Shown here piece by piece: positions 1-8,061 of a stretch of DNA of 64,000 nucleotides; the first letter of the stretch is position 1; the number at the start of each line of letters is the position of its first letter. The translations under genes and the position numbers were made by a program. Source of the stretch: Clostridium sp. CAG:594 (lineage in GTDB: Bacteria > Bacillota_I > Bacilli_A > RF39 > UBA660); the NCBI GenBank assembly GCA_000434835.1, contig FR881490.1, forward strand, positions 37,519-101,518. Direction: 5' to 3'. The notes beneath the pieces were generated by a model. That model made no database searches, was not told the origin of the DNA, and saw only the letters and a list, made by a program, of their open reading frames with translations.

Positions 1-745
1 AAGGCAAATAACTGCCGCCACTTCCTCCTGATGAACCATTATTTTTATGAGAATATTTTCTATTTAAACAAGATGTTTGAGTTTCGCTATCCTTACAACC
101 TAATCCCTCAAGATATTTAATTGTATTTTTCATCTCTTTAATAGATTCTTCTTGTGAGTGACCTTCTTCATTTAAAGAAGTCTTTGTTTCGTTTAACTTA
201 GCTACTTGTGTATTAAGGTCAGATTGTAGTGAAGCAAGTTCATCTTTTTTACTAGCTAACTCGGTTTTTATTTTATCATTTTCCTTAATCATACTATTCA
301 TTTCTTCTACTACTTTTTTATTATAGTTAGAAATTTGTTCAGTAATAGATAAACGATAAATTAAATCTGTCAAACTTTCTGCACCCATTATGTATTCAAG
401 CATTGATGACCCAGAAGATGAAACCTGATAATAACGCATCAAATCTTTTGTTTCATTATTCTTTTTATCTATGTCTTTTTCTAGTTGCTCACTTTCTTTA
501 GTTTTCTTATCTATATCATTATTTATTTTTTCCATTTGAGAATAAATTGAATTAATTCTACTATTGGTATTATCTATGTCTTTTTGGTTTTGAGCTTTCT
601 TATTGTTTGTATCTTCTAATTGTTTTTGAATTTTATTTAGTTCAGTTTTCCATTGTCCTAATGTTTTTTCCTTTGCATTTACTGTTGTAATTGGTATTAA
701 AAATAATATAAATAGTAATAAACTATATTTTAATATTTTCTTCAT
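1..745 (-). CDS. FtsEX effector: secreted coiled-coil murein hydrolase activator (EnvC/PcsB type), partial
   Basis: The 3' end of this gene lies outside the window; 248 codons are visible. A signal peptide (hydrophobic core about residues 5-22, ending VNA-KEKT) is followed by about 200 residues of heptad-like, Lys/Glu/Asn-rich sequence that should form a long coiled coil, then a Gly/Ser linker (GSSGGSGGS) at the window edge. This is the architecture of peptidoglycan hydrolases and activators driven by FtsEX: coiled coil first, catalytic M23 or CHAP domain last. The catalytic domain is not visible, so its type is unknown. The start codon overlaps the ftsX stop by one base (TAATG), which implies translational coupling and supports a functional link with FtsEX at the division septum. 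Confidence 0.75.
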   Translation of the reverse strand, partial: MKKILKYSLLLFILFLIPITTVNAKEKTLGQWKTELNKIQKQLEDTNNKKAQNQKDIDNTNSRINSIYSQMEKINNDIDKKTKESEQLEKDIDKKNNETKDLMRYYQVSSSGSSMLEYIMGAESLTDLIYRLSITEQISNYNKKVVEEMNSMIKENDKIKTELASKKDELASLQSDLNTQVAKLNETKTSLNEEGHSQEESIKEMKNTIKYLEGLGCKDSETQTSCLNRKYSHKNNGSSGGSGGSYLP

Positions 746-1644
746 TATATCTTTAAGTACTTCCTTACTGCTCTATAACTACCAAACATACCAACAACAA
801 CACCTAATCCTAACAATATTAATGATACCCAGTATATAAATGGTTCTGCTGGAACTAATTTAACAAATGGTGAGAATAATTGTCCATTAAAATGTTTATA
901 TAATGCTGAGTACCCATATAAAGTTGCAGCGATAGGTATTAATGCTCCTATAAATCCTAAGCAAAATCCTTCAATTACAAATGGTTGCTTAATTGAGAAG
1001 TTAGATGCTCCAACAAGTCTCATTATTTCTATTTCTCTTTTTCTTGAGAAGATAGTTATTTTAATTGTGTTAGTAATTAAGAATAAGGTTACAAATACTA
1101 ATGCTATCATTGCAATTATCATTGCTTTTTCTAAAACTTTAAATACTTTAAGAAGGTTTTCTACCATTCCTTGTCCATATCTTACGTCTTTAACTAATCC
1201 TAATTCTTTAACTTGCTCTGCGGTTTTTGATATTTTTTCAGTATCTTTAACTTTAACTAGTAACGTATCATATAAAGGATTAGTATCATCTGACCAACTA
1301 TCTATAATTGCAGAAAGTGATTCAGAAGTATCTTTCATTTCATCTGCTATTTGTGTTTTAGTTTGATGTTCAACAGATTCCACGTTTTTATATGATTCTA
1401 TGTTTTTCTTTAAATCTTCTATTTGTTCATTTGTTGCACTTGTATCGATAAATGTTACTATCGTAAAGTCTTCTTTGACTAACTTAGTCATATTTTCTAC
1501 GTTATATGATGCTATTAGCGCTATTCCTACTATTAGTAATGTAATTGTAATACACGAGATAGATGCAATTGATAAGCTCAAGTTTCTTCCTACGCTTTTA
1601 AATCCATCCCTTATGTTTCTTCCAAGTATTCTAATTGCTTTCAT
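745..1644 (-). CDS. ftsX: Cell division permease FtsX
   Basis: FtsX is the membrane half of the ABC-like FtsEX complex that activates septal peptidoglycan hydrolases. The protein has an N-terminal membrane segment (about residues 22-45), an extracytoplasmic domain of roughly 110 residues, and three C-terminal membrane segments; the KREIEIMRLVGAS segment is typical of FtsX. Length (299 aa) is normal. An ATG at 1668 is in frame, but the AAAGGAAG ribosome-binding site sits about 11 bases before the ATG at 1644, so that start is preferred. The gene begins inside the 3' end of ftsE (14-bp overlap) and its stop overlaps the effector gene start, giving a tightly coupled ftsE-ftsX-effector unit. Confidence 0.93.
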   Translation of the reverse strand: MKAIRILGRNIRDGFKSVGRNLSLSIASISCITITLLIVGIALIASYNVENMTKLVKEDFTIVTFIDTSATNEQIEDLKKNIESYKNVESVEHQTKTQIADEMKDTSESLSAIIDSWSDDTNPLYDTLLVKVKDTEKISKTAEQVKELGLVKDVRYGQGMVENLLKVFKVLEKAMIIAMIALVFVTLFLITNTIKITIFSRKREIEIMRLVGASNFSIKQPFVIEGFCLGFIGALIPIAATLYGYSALYKHFNGQLFSPFVKLVPAEPFIYWVSLILLGLGVVVGMFGSYRAVRKYLKI

Positions 1645-2329
1645 AATGAGTATAACTTCCTTTCTCATAATCTTTTACAAGTTTTCCATTGTCTAATAAA
1701 ACGACTCTTTTCTTCATCTTATTAACCATTTCTCTATCATGAGTAGCCATTACAACGGTAGTACCTAAATCGTTAATTTTTTCAATTACTTTCATAACTT
1801 CTAAACTTGTATCTGGATCTAGGTTACCTGTTGGTTCATCACAAATCAAAAGTTTTGGAGAATTAACTATTGCACGCGCTATTGCAACACGTTGTTGTTC
1901 ACCACCTGACAATTGGTTTGGATAACTCTTGGTTTTTGATTTTAAACCAACTAAATCAAGAGCCTTTAATACTTTTCTTTTTACCTCATTAGTTGGAAGA
2001 CCATATATTTCAAGTGCAAAAGCTACGTTTTCATATACGGTTAGTTTTGGCAATAATTTATAATCTTGAAACACTATTCCAATTTTTCTTCTTAATTTAT
2101 AAACCTTATTATTTTTTACTTTAGCAACGTTTATACCACCAACATAAATTTCTCCATTAGTTGGTCTTTCTTCACGATATAGCATTTTTATAAGGGTAGA
2201 TTTCCCTGAACCTGACGCCCCTATTACGAATACGAACTCACCTTTTTTTATATCAAGGTTCATATCATATACAGCGTTTACACCATTTTTGTATGTTTTT
2301 TCAACATTTCTAAACTTAATAAATTCCAT
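1631..2329 (-). CDS. ftsE: Cell division ATP-binding protein FtsE
   Basis: FtsE is the cytoplasmic ATPase that powers FtsX. All ABC motifs are visible: Walker A GASGSGKS (37-44), Q-loop FQD (87-89), signature LSGGEQ (140-145), Walker B LLICDEP (160-166) and a switch His in MATHD. Length 232 aa is typical. The start has an AGGAAGGTG site in front of it. The gene follows yitT by 30 bases and overlaps ftsX, in the order prfB-yitT-ftsE-ftsX. Confidence 0.97.
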   Translation of the reverse strand: MEFIKFRNVEKTYKNGVNAVYDMNLDIKKGEFVFVIGASGSGKSTLIKMLYREERPTNGEIYVGGINVAKVKNNKVYKLRRKIGIVFQDYKLLPKLTVYENVAFALEIYGLPTNEVKRKVLKALDLVGLKSKTKSYPNQLSGGEQQRVAIARAIVNSPKLLICDEPTGNLDPDTSLEVMKVIEKINDLGTTVVMATHDREMVNKMKKRVVLLDNGKLVKDYEKGSYTHYESN

Positions 2330-2359
2330 ATTACTGCACCTTCCTTTAATTCTTTTTTA

Positions 2360-3265
2360 TTAGATAATACTTGTATTACCTGTGTATATACCAGATGTTT
2401 GATATGCATCTGTTACTAATATTACTGCTTTTGGATCAATTTGTGTTACTCCACTTTTTAGCTCAAAGTAATCACCAGTTGGAACAACACACATTATTAA
2501 TTGATCTTTTTTATTTGTATAACCACCTCTTGTTTCAATTAACGTTATACCTAAATTTAATTCATTTAACAAATAGTCACAGACTAAGTCATCTTCTTTT
2601 GTTGTAATATAAACAGCTTTATTACTAGATATTCCAATTACTACTTTATCAACCATAATATTAATTAAATATAATACTATCAATGCATAAAGTACCCTTG
2701 TCCATCCGAAGAAGAAGCCACCTGCTAAAACAATAAGTCCATCAGTCATTAGCATAGAAGTTCCAATTGAAACTTTAAAATATCTTGCTACTATTTGATT
2801 TAATATATCAGTTCCACCAGTTGTAAATCCACTTTTAAATATAATACCAGATGCAGTACCTACGCACACACCGCCTACTATTGATATTAAAAGTAAATTA
2901 TCGTTTGAAATATGAATATAATCTCCTATATTTGCCGTAAATTTAACAAATAGTGGGAATAAAACTGAACCTACAACCGAGTCTAGAGTTTTTCTTTTTC
3001 CTAATAATAACAAACTTAAAATTAGGAAAAAGACGTTTAAGATAAGTATCATAACAGAAGGATCTATTATCTTTTGGGTAATTATTGATATACCACTTGC
3101 ACCACCATATACTATATTATTTTTAAAAAAGAATAAATTATATGCTGCTGCATAAATTGCGGTACCAATAATTAGAAATACATATTTTTTAAAGAGGTTT
3201 GCCTTTTCTATCATCGCTAATACTTTAGAATCTTTTTTACTTCTAATTTTTCTTATTAGTCTCAT
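2360..3265 (-). CDS. YitT family membrane protein (DUF161/DUF2179)
   Basis: A 301-aa integral membrane protein. After a basic N-terminus it has about five hydrophobic segments, with the family-typical GGASGISII and GFTTGGTDIL motifs, and then a soluble C-terminal DUF2179 domain (about residues 215-300) with the VVPTGDYFELK stretch. The biochemical function of the family is not established. An AAGGAG site precedes the ATG, and the start lies 23 bases inside the end of prfB, so the two are probably cotranscribed. Confidence 0.88.
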   Translation of the reverse strand: MRLIRKIRSKKDSKVLAMIEKANLFKKYVFLIIGTAIYAAAYNLFFFKNNIVYGGASGISIITQKIIDPSVMILILNVFFLILSLLLLGKRKTLDSVVGSVLFPLFVKFTANIGDYIHISNDNLLLISIVGGVCVGTASGIIFKSGFTTGGTDILNQIVARYFKVSIGTSMLMTDGLIVLAGGFFFGWTRVLYALIVLYLINIMVDKVVIGISSNKAVYITTKEDDLVCDYLLNELNLGITLIETRGGYTNKKDQLIMCVVPTGDYFELKSGVTQIDPKAVILVTDAYQTSGIYTGNTSII

Positions 3266-4359
3266 TTATTTTTTCTCCTTTTAAATTACTTTCTATAAAT
3301 CCGTCTAAATTACCATCTAAAACTTTATTAACATTAGATGTTTCGTAACCTGTTCTATGGTCTTTTATCATTGAGTATGGATGAAGTACATAACTTCTTA
3401 TTTGCGATCCAAATTCTATTCCACTATGGTCACTTTTCATAGAATCTATTTTTTCTTTTCTCATTTTTAGTTCTATTTGATAAAGCTTACTTTTTAAAAC
3501 TTTAAGTGCTGTTTCTTTATTTTTTATCTGACTTCGTTCGTTTTGACAAGTAACTACTATTCCGGTTGGTATATGAGTTACCCTAACAGCAGAATCAGTT
3601 GTATTTACTCCTTGTCCTCCAGCGCCACTACTTCTATATACGTCTATTCTAACGTCGGAATCTTTTATTTCTATATCTATATCATCGTCAAATTCTGGTA
3701 TAACATCAACGGCTGCAAAAGAAGTATGACGTCTGTTATTTGAGTCAAACGGAGATAATCTAACTAGCCTATGAACGCCTTTTTCATTTTTTAAGTACCC
3801 GTAAGCATATGCTCCTTTTACAATATACACAATACTTTTTATTCCGGCCTCTTCGCCTTCTTGCTCATCTATTACTTCATATGAATAATTTTTTTTATCA
3901 AAATATTTTGTGTACATTCTAGAAAGCATCATTGTCCAATCACAGCTTTCTGTACCACCTGCCCCGGCGTGTATTTCAAAAATGGCGGCATTATTATCAA
4001 ATTTTCCAGATAAATATGTAAGAGTTTCTTGCTTTTCTAACTCTATAGTAGAATCTTCATATAATTTTTCAAATTCTTCTTTTAAAGTAGAATCTAAGGT
4101 ATTTTCATCAAACTCTTTAAACTGATTTAAAGTATCTATATTTTCTTTCAACTTAATAATAGGGTTAATAATCTCATTTAATTCACTCATTTTTTTAGTT
4201 AGTTTTTCTGCATTCTTACTATCATCCCAAATATTTGGTTCTGATAATTTCTTATTTAATTTTTTTATCTCTTTTTGCTTTTCATCTGCCTCAAAGAGAC
4301 CTCCATATTTGATTAAACTTGCTATTTAATATTTCTATATCTTTATTTGTAATTTCCAT
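3243..4359 (-). CDS. prfB: Peptide chain release factor 2, with programmed +1 frameshift
   Basis: RF2 releases finished proteins at UGA and UAA stops. The GGQ hydrolysis motif (about 247-249) and the SPF codon-recognition motif (about 202-204) are present. The gene is split by a programmed frameshift: translation starts at the ATG at 4359 (AGGTGAT site just upstream), reads 22 codons to CTT followed by an in-frame TGA (4293-4291), and must slip one base to continue as GAG GCA GAT from 4292 down to 3243, giving 371 aa. A GGAGG stimulator lies three bases before the CTT slip codon, as in classical prfB genes, so RF2 shortage promotes its own synthesis. In Bacillus prfB directly follows secA; here about 3.7 kb of accessory DNA lies between them. 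Confidence 0.97.
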
Positions 4360-4565
4360 ATAATCACCTATAATATAGTATAACACATTTTTTTTCTTAT
4401 TTAAATCCATTACAAAAAAAACACAGTATTTTTTAACATTTTAAATTCTATTAAAATTTTTAAACCTTTAATACATAAAAAATATAAATAAATTATAACC
4501 AACGAAAATTTCTTTTAAAACATCTAGAATATGAAATTATATTTTTTTAAGAAAAATTATCATAA

Positions 4566-5840
4566 TTAAATTTGACCATTATATTTATACAATTTTTTTA
4601 CTATTGGTGAATATTCTACTTTGGATAAATCTTTTTCTTTTTTATAAGAAATATACTTTGTTAGATACATACTTTGAACAAGCATTTGATAATCATCTAA
4701 TATTTGGTCTTCAAATTTGGAATCAATAGTGATAATTCTACTATAATATTTTTTCAATTCTTCTAGCATGATTCTGTCAAATTCAGTATTTCTATTATAA
4801 TAAATAGCTACATTATTATAATTAATAGCAAGTGTACTCCTACCATGACAATAAGAATATTTATCATGAACTATTGGTATTCCAATTCCGGATTCAACCA
4901 TAGTTGATTCTAAATATTTTGATGCCACACTTGTATCGTAACCACTAAATATTTCGTATATATCACTTTCTAAATCAAATTCAAATGATGATTCTTCTAT
5001 ACAATCTAATATCAAATCTTTTTGTCCATTTAAATAATAGTCCATCAATATGCTTACCGGAATTAATGTAGCACCAACAGAAATAAAACTATTTTCTTTT
5101 GGAATATTAGTATTATATTTTAAATAAGTTACATCACTATCATTAAAAGAGTTGTTGGACAATAGATATTTTTTTAACTGATTTTCAAAAGATAATTCAA
5201 CTCCGTAATTATTTCCGCTGTAACTACACGATATAACATTTTTAAATGCTTTATTATTTTGATATAAGAAGTCTCTTGGCTCACTATTTATTGAAACTAT
5301 ACCGTTTTTAGCATTAATAACCTTTGCTCCAAATTCACTAACCACACTTGAGCCTCCAACACCACTAAATAATGTTGGACCACTTAATTTAGATAATTCT
5401 TTTCTAATAAATTTCAAATCAGTAGATTCTAATGAATCAATAACTCTTTCTTTTAAAATATCAAAATTAACTTGCATATTTTTTTGATAATATTTTTTGA
5501 ATTGATTATAGTCTATTACTGGCACATTATCATCTTTTTCACCAATTTTACAACAGTAACAATCTCCGTTATCAAAAATTTCATAAAATTTTTCATTGTA
5601 TTTTAGCAAATAACAAAATGTATTTTTAAATGTAATTCCATTTTTAAATCCATATTTATTAATTTGATCAAACAAAGTTGATATATAACCAATAAAAATA
5701 AGGTCTTTTTCACTTAAAAATTCTCTACCGTTGTGCAGAAAATAGCAATCGTCAAATTCCCCATATTGTTCAATAAAAATATTAATCCAATTAATATATT
5801 CATCATTTAATATCAGTTTTATAAATTTTTTATTTTCCAT
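4566..5840 (-). CDS. Probable double-SIS (phosphosugar-binding) protein with unknown N-terminal domain
   Basis: A 424-aa soluble protein that I do not recognise at full length. Residues about 154-270 look like a first SIS subdomain (SGVGGSS at 159-165, SYSGN at 206-210), and residues about 293-400 like a second, with a Glu-rich helix followed by YCHGRS (330-335), reminiscent of the E...HGP element of GlmS/FrlB-type isomerase domains. The first 150 residues match nothing I know and hold a CYCC cluster (94-97). SIS domains bind phosphosugars in isomerases and regulators, so a sugar-phosphate enzyme or sensor is possible; this is inference. It lies 51 bases downstream of a WYL regulator. Its AAAAGGAG ribosome-binding site is inside a perfect hairpin (5848-5879). 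Confidence 0.55.
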   Translation of the reverse strand: MENKKFIKLILNDEYINWINIFIEQYGEFDDCYFLHNGREFLSEKDLIFIGYISTLFDQINKYGFKNGITFKNTFCYLLKYNEKFYEIFDNGDCYCCKIGEKDDNVPVIDYNQFKKYYQKNMQVNFDILKERVIDSLESTDLKFIRKELSKLSGPTLFSGVGGSSVVSEFGAKVINAKNGIVSINSEPRDFLYQNNKAFKNVISCSYSGNNYGVELSFENQLKKYLLSNNSFNDSDVTYLKYNTNIPKENSFISVGATLIPVSILMDYYLNGQKDLILDCIEESSFEFDLESDIYEIFSGYDTSVASKYLESTMVESGIGIPIVHDKYSYCHGRSTLAINYNNVAIYYNRNTEFDRIMLEELKKYYSRIITIDSKFEDQILDDYQMLVQSMYLTKYISYKKEKDLSKVEYSPIVKKLYKYNGQI

Positions 5841-5847
5841 AATAATT

Positions 5848-5879
5848 CTCCTTTTAAGTTAACTATAACTTAAAAGGAG
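5848..5879 (-). promoter_or_regulatory. Perfect 13-bp inverted repeat burying the ribosome-binding site of the SIS gene
   Basis: The arms at 5848-5860 and 5867-5879 are perfectly complementary with a 6-base loop. In the minus-strand mRNA the 3' arm ends in AAAAGGAG, seven bases before the ATG of the downstream gene. The stem would hide the ribosome-binding site in RNA. As DNA, the dyad could equally be an operator for the WYL regulator just upstream. No T-run follows, so it is not a simple terminator. Confidence 0.7.
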
Positions 5880-5891
5880 GCAATATTTCGT

Positions 5892-6494
5892 CTACTCATA
5901 TTTTTCATCTAATAATTCACAATTTATTATTCTTTTCAATTCAAAATGTCTAATATCTTGTCTCATTTCACAAAATGCTGCACAGTACCAACCATTTTGA
6001 AACAAAAACATTTCAGCAGGATATATAATTCTTTGATTTTCACCCTTACCATAAGAATAATACAATAATTTAACTTTTCTTTTTTCTTTTATGGCTCTTG
6101 TTAACAAATTGTATTTTTTTCCAGTTTCTTCTTTTAAATTTAACTCTTTTTCTTCTTGTTTGCTCCCTATATAAACCCCTTTTATTTTATCTTGAAGCAT
6201 AATTAATTCTTCTTTTATCTTCTTATCTTTTTCTTTTAATATATATTTATCTAATAATTTTGCATCTTTTAATTTAAATTTTCTAATTGGCATACGAATC
6301 TGCTGATTTAATACATATCCTCCATATGGTCCCATAATTGTATCTATATAAATCCCTGCTTTTTCTAAATCTTCTTTATAAACTCTAATCATCCTTTCTG
6401 ATACTTCAAGCTCATTAGAAAGTTCATTAATACTATATTTTTTTCCGTATTGTAACAATTCTAACATTGTTATAACATTAGATACTTTAGACAT
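5892..6494 (-). CDS. HTH/WYL-domain transcriptional regulator
   Basis: The N-terminus (about residues 1-60) is an HTH_11/DeoR-like winged helix with SINELSNELEVSERMIRVY; the C-terminus (about 120-200) is a WYL-type ligand-binding domain (KVKLLYYSYGKGENQR, QNGWYCAAFCE). Such proteins sense small molecules or nucleic acid and control neighbouring genes. Length 200 aa is short; the usual WCX extension is missing. An upstream in-frame ATG at 6512 overlaps the -10 box, and GTAGGTGG lies just before the ATG at 6494, so the latter is the start. It is followed by the SIS gene, probably its target. Confidence 0.82.
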   Translation of the reverse strand: MSKVSNVITMLELLQYGKKYSINELSNELEVSERMIRVYKEDLEKAGIYIDTIMGPYGGYVLNQQIRMPIRKFKLKDAKLLDKYILKEKDKKIKEELIMLQDKIKGVYIGSKQEEKELNLKEETGKKYNLLTRAIKEKRKVKLLYYSYGKGENQRIIYPAEMFLFQNGWYCAAFCEMRQDIRHFELKRIINCELLDEKYE

Positions 6495-6510
6495 AAAACC
6501 ACCTACATTC

Positions 6511-6519
6511 ATTATATCA
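6511..6519 (-). promoter_or_regulatory. Extended -10 promoter for the WYL regulator
   Basis: The minus strand reads TGATATAAT at 6519-6511, an extended -10 box. The -35 region is poor. Transcription would begin a few bases upstream of the GTAGGTGG ribosome-binding site, giving a nearly leaderless short 5' UTR. Confidence 0.55.
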
Positions 6520-6524
6520 TAAAT

Positions 6525-6553
6525 TAAAAAAAGACTAAGAATAAATCTTAGCC
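6525..6553 (-). terminator. Rho-independent terminator upstream of the WYL gene
   Basis: The minus strand forms CTAAGA-5-nt loop-TCTTAG followed by a T-run (A-run at 6525-6531 on the plus strand). It would insulate the WYL/SIS pair from readthrough coming from the decayed element and secA. Confidence 0.65.
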
Positions 6554-6672
6554 TCTTATTACATCAGATAGTAATTAATATTAATTTTTAAATAATTTTT
6601 TATTGAAACATTGCAAGTTTTTATTCAACAACTTATCTAAGACAAAGGCCATGCCTAAAATTACCTGATCAC

Positions 6673-6712
6673 AGAAAAACCCGCAATCCCTTATTTCATG
6701 CGGATTTGCGAG
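6673..6712 (-). terminator. Terminator attached to the displaced secA tail
   Basis: Directly after the stop codon of the secA tail fragment the minus strand forms CGCAAATCC-loop-GGATTGCG and then GGGTTTTT. A stop codon plus terminator in this position looks like the original end of a secA transcript. Confidence 0.6.
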
Positions 6713-6714
6713 TT

Positions 6715-6758
6715 TATTTACCACAACATTGCTTATATTTTTTACCACTGCTACATGG
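6715..6758 (-). repeat. Displaced copy of the secA 3' end (candidate attachment site)
   Basis: The minus strand encodes PCSSGKKYKQCCGK followed by a stop, against PCGSGKKYKQCCGK in the real secA at 8063-8106. At DNA level 37 of 44 bases match, including a 17-base identical core at the stop end (tatttaccacaacattg). Similarity ends abruptly upstream. This is what remains when an integrative element inserts at the 3' end of a gene and supplies a replacement tail. Confidence 0.75.
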
Positions 6759-6850
6759 ATACTATTTTGCTATCACTTGGCTTCACTTTGTTGCATTTTT
6801 CCCTTTAAATTCACACTTTTTTGCACTTGGTTACACTCGGCTTTTATAGC

Positions 6851-6875
6851 AGAAAGTATCTAAAAACGTATCTAA
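6851..6875 (+). repeat. Left arm of a 25-bp inverted repeat pair
   Basis: The plus-strand sequence AGAAAGTATCTAAAA-ACGTATCTAA here recurs on the minus strand at 7959-7983 with one base deleted and the last bases changed. The pair brackets the pseudogenes and cutA inside the decayed element and may be the remains of recombinase binding sites. Confidence 0.6.
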
Positions 6876-6886
6876 TTTTTAACTAA

Positions 6887-7371
6887 TTAAATTTGCAATA
6901 ATGTAAACATATTTGCAATGATATTCATAAAATCAAATATTGCTGATGTATATGATTTTATCACTACATCATATATAAGCCACATAAGCATTGTAAAAAT
7001 AATTAACAATTTAAATTTTCTTACATCTTTTATATTCATTAACCATATATATGAAACTGTACTAATTAGCGGTAACAATCCAATATATCCCAAATTATTA
7101 AATTTAAAAGTTAAAATTATTGCTAAAATTGTTATGATTATTTTTTCTTTTAATCCTAATTTGTTTTTATAACATAGTATATTTCTAATCATACTTGTGC
7201 ATTTATTATAGCTCCGGTTATACCACCTAAAATGATATTACTAACTACTGACATTCCTATTTGTACTGTCTGAAAATATAATATTTTTTTCTTTTGTTTT
7301 AGCATACCAGACTATAGCATTAATATTGAAGCAATGAGCGCAATTATATTCCCTATTATTATACTTACCAT
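6887..7371 (-). pseudogene. Broken YgjV-like inner membrane protein gene
   Basis: Reading from the ATG at 7371 (AGGAGATAGTA in front), the minus strand encodes a hydrophobic N-terminus (MVSIIIGNIIALIASI-ML), an in-frame TAG at 7314-7312 where Trp is expected, then a continuous stretch to about 7190, where a frameshift is needed to join the open frame ending at 6887. The joined product has the repeated short membrane segments and the VKSYTSAIFDFMNIIANM-type C-terminus of YgjV-family proteins. Two independent lesions make it a pseudogene, although the downstream 101 codons remain open from an ATG at 7192. Confidence 0.65.
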
Positions 7372-7533
7372 TACTATCTCCTAATTTTATCAACTATTTT
7401 ACAACATTTATTATAAACTTCGGAATCTTCTCAATATCTACTTTTAATATCTTCATCACTCAAATTTTACTTTTGAAATCTCTACCATTTTTCTAGCAAC
7501 TGCAATTGAATGTCTTAATCTATCTTCATCCAT
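7372..7533 (-). pseudogene. Remnant of an HD-domain hydrolase gene
   Basis: The ATG at 7533 follows the cutA stop codon immediately. It opens MDEDRLRHSIAVARKMVEIS, which resembles the start of small HD-domain phosphohydrolases, but a TGA ends it after 25 codons; the next frame continues with LSDEDIKSRY and then stops again. The HD dyad region itself is gone. Only a short decayed fragment remains. Confidence 0.45.
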
Positions 7534-7848
7534 TTATTTTATTTCCTTATCTATCCAATTTAAATATTCTTCATTTATACTCGTAATATTATACACAGCA
7601 AATTCAAAACATTCATAGCTATGTTTACTCTTTATAACTTCATATATTTCTTTTAGATAGTTTTTCTTAGTTTTCATTTGAAGTAAATATTCTTTTTCTT
7701 CTTCTCTCTCATTATTCCAATTCCAGCTGCTTTCACTCTCAAGAATGTGACAACTAGCGACTAATTTTTTATCTAATAATTCTTTTGCGATACTTTTTAT
7801 TTCCTCATAATTATCATTTGCTGTTTCTAACATACAATATTCATTCAT
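7534..7848 (-). CDS. cutA: CutA1-family divalent-ion tolerance protein
   Basis: About 104 aa with the CutA1 signature: LLDKKLVASCHIL, SSWNWNNE, EEKEYLLQMKT and a C-terminal EYLNWIDKEI. CutA1 proteins are small stable trimers; a role in copper tolerance was proposed, but the mechanism is uncertain. The longest frame begins at a GTG (7857) that is part of the Shine-Dalgarno sequence AAAGGTG, so the start is one of the two ATGs at 7851 or 7848. It is the only intact gene inside the decayed element, followed by two pseudogenes. Confidence 0.85.
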   Translation of the reverse strand: MNEYCMLETANDNYEEIKSIAKELLDKKLVASCHILESESSWNWNNEREEEKEYLLQMKTKKNYLKEIYEVIKSKHSYECFEFAVYNITSINEEYLNWIDKEIK

Positions 7849-7958
7849 CATTATCACCTTTAATTATAATTAAATCATTTTTACCATTATCACTATGGCA
7901 ATGTTCCAAACCCCTAAAAAGCATTGAAAATACTATGTTTTTCTTATCCATTTTTGTT

Positions 7959-7983
7959 TCTAGATACGTTTTAGATACTTTCT
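7959..7983 (-). repeat. Right arm of the 25-bp inverted repeat pair
   Basis: The minus-strand counterpart of 6851-6875 with one deleted base. A further partial copy of the ACGTATCTAA motif lies at about 7997-8010, so this side carries at least two related sites. Confidence 0.6.
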
Positions 7984-8031
7984 CGCAACGTATTTAGTAA
8001 CGTATCTAAATAATATTGCCTAATTTTATGT

Positions 8032-8060
8032 ATAAAAAAGCCTTTATTTCAAGGCTTTTA
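8032..8060 (-). terminator. Terminator of secA
   Basis: Just after the secA stop the minus strand reads AAAAGCCTTGAAATAAAGGC followed by TTTTTTAT, a compact hairpin plus U-tract. Confidence 0.85.
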
Positions 8061-8061
8061 A

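Larger units (their letters stand above)
6554..6886. other. Gene-free junction region of the decayed integrative element
   Basis: No convincing gene. It contains a displaced secA 3' end with its own terminator (6673-6758), a stretch (about 6760-6845) with several spaced AAGTG/AGTG pentamers on the minus strand that resemble recombinase arm sites, and one arm of an inverted repeat (6851-6875). A 24-codon open frame near 6590-6660 on the minus strand was not accepted as a gene. Confidence 0.5.

Noticed and set aside
1067..1366. Open frames antisense to ftsX, secA, dnaN, gyrB, gyrA, mfd and others
   Set aside because: They lie opposite strong genes, have no ribosome-binding sites and have the composition of complementary strands.
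3243..4190. prfB beginning at the ATG at 4190
   Set aside because: It would lack the first 56 residues; the upstream ATG with ribosome-binding site and the CTT-TGA slip site explain the gene better.
6590..6660. 24-codon open frame on the minus strand after the displaced secA terminator
   Set aside because: Weak start signal, no similarity and very short.
6887..7192. A stand-alone 101-aa membrane protein
   Set aside because: It has no ribosome-binding site of its own, and the sequence upstream continues the same family after a stop and a frameshift, so it is part of a pseudogene.
7860..8030. Possible C-terminus of a recombinase on the minus strand (DTLLNTLRES then stop)
   Set aside because: Too short and without catalytic motifs; could not be told from chance.
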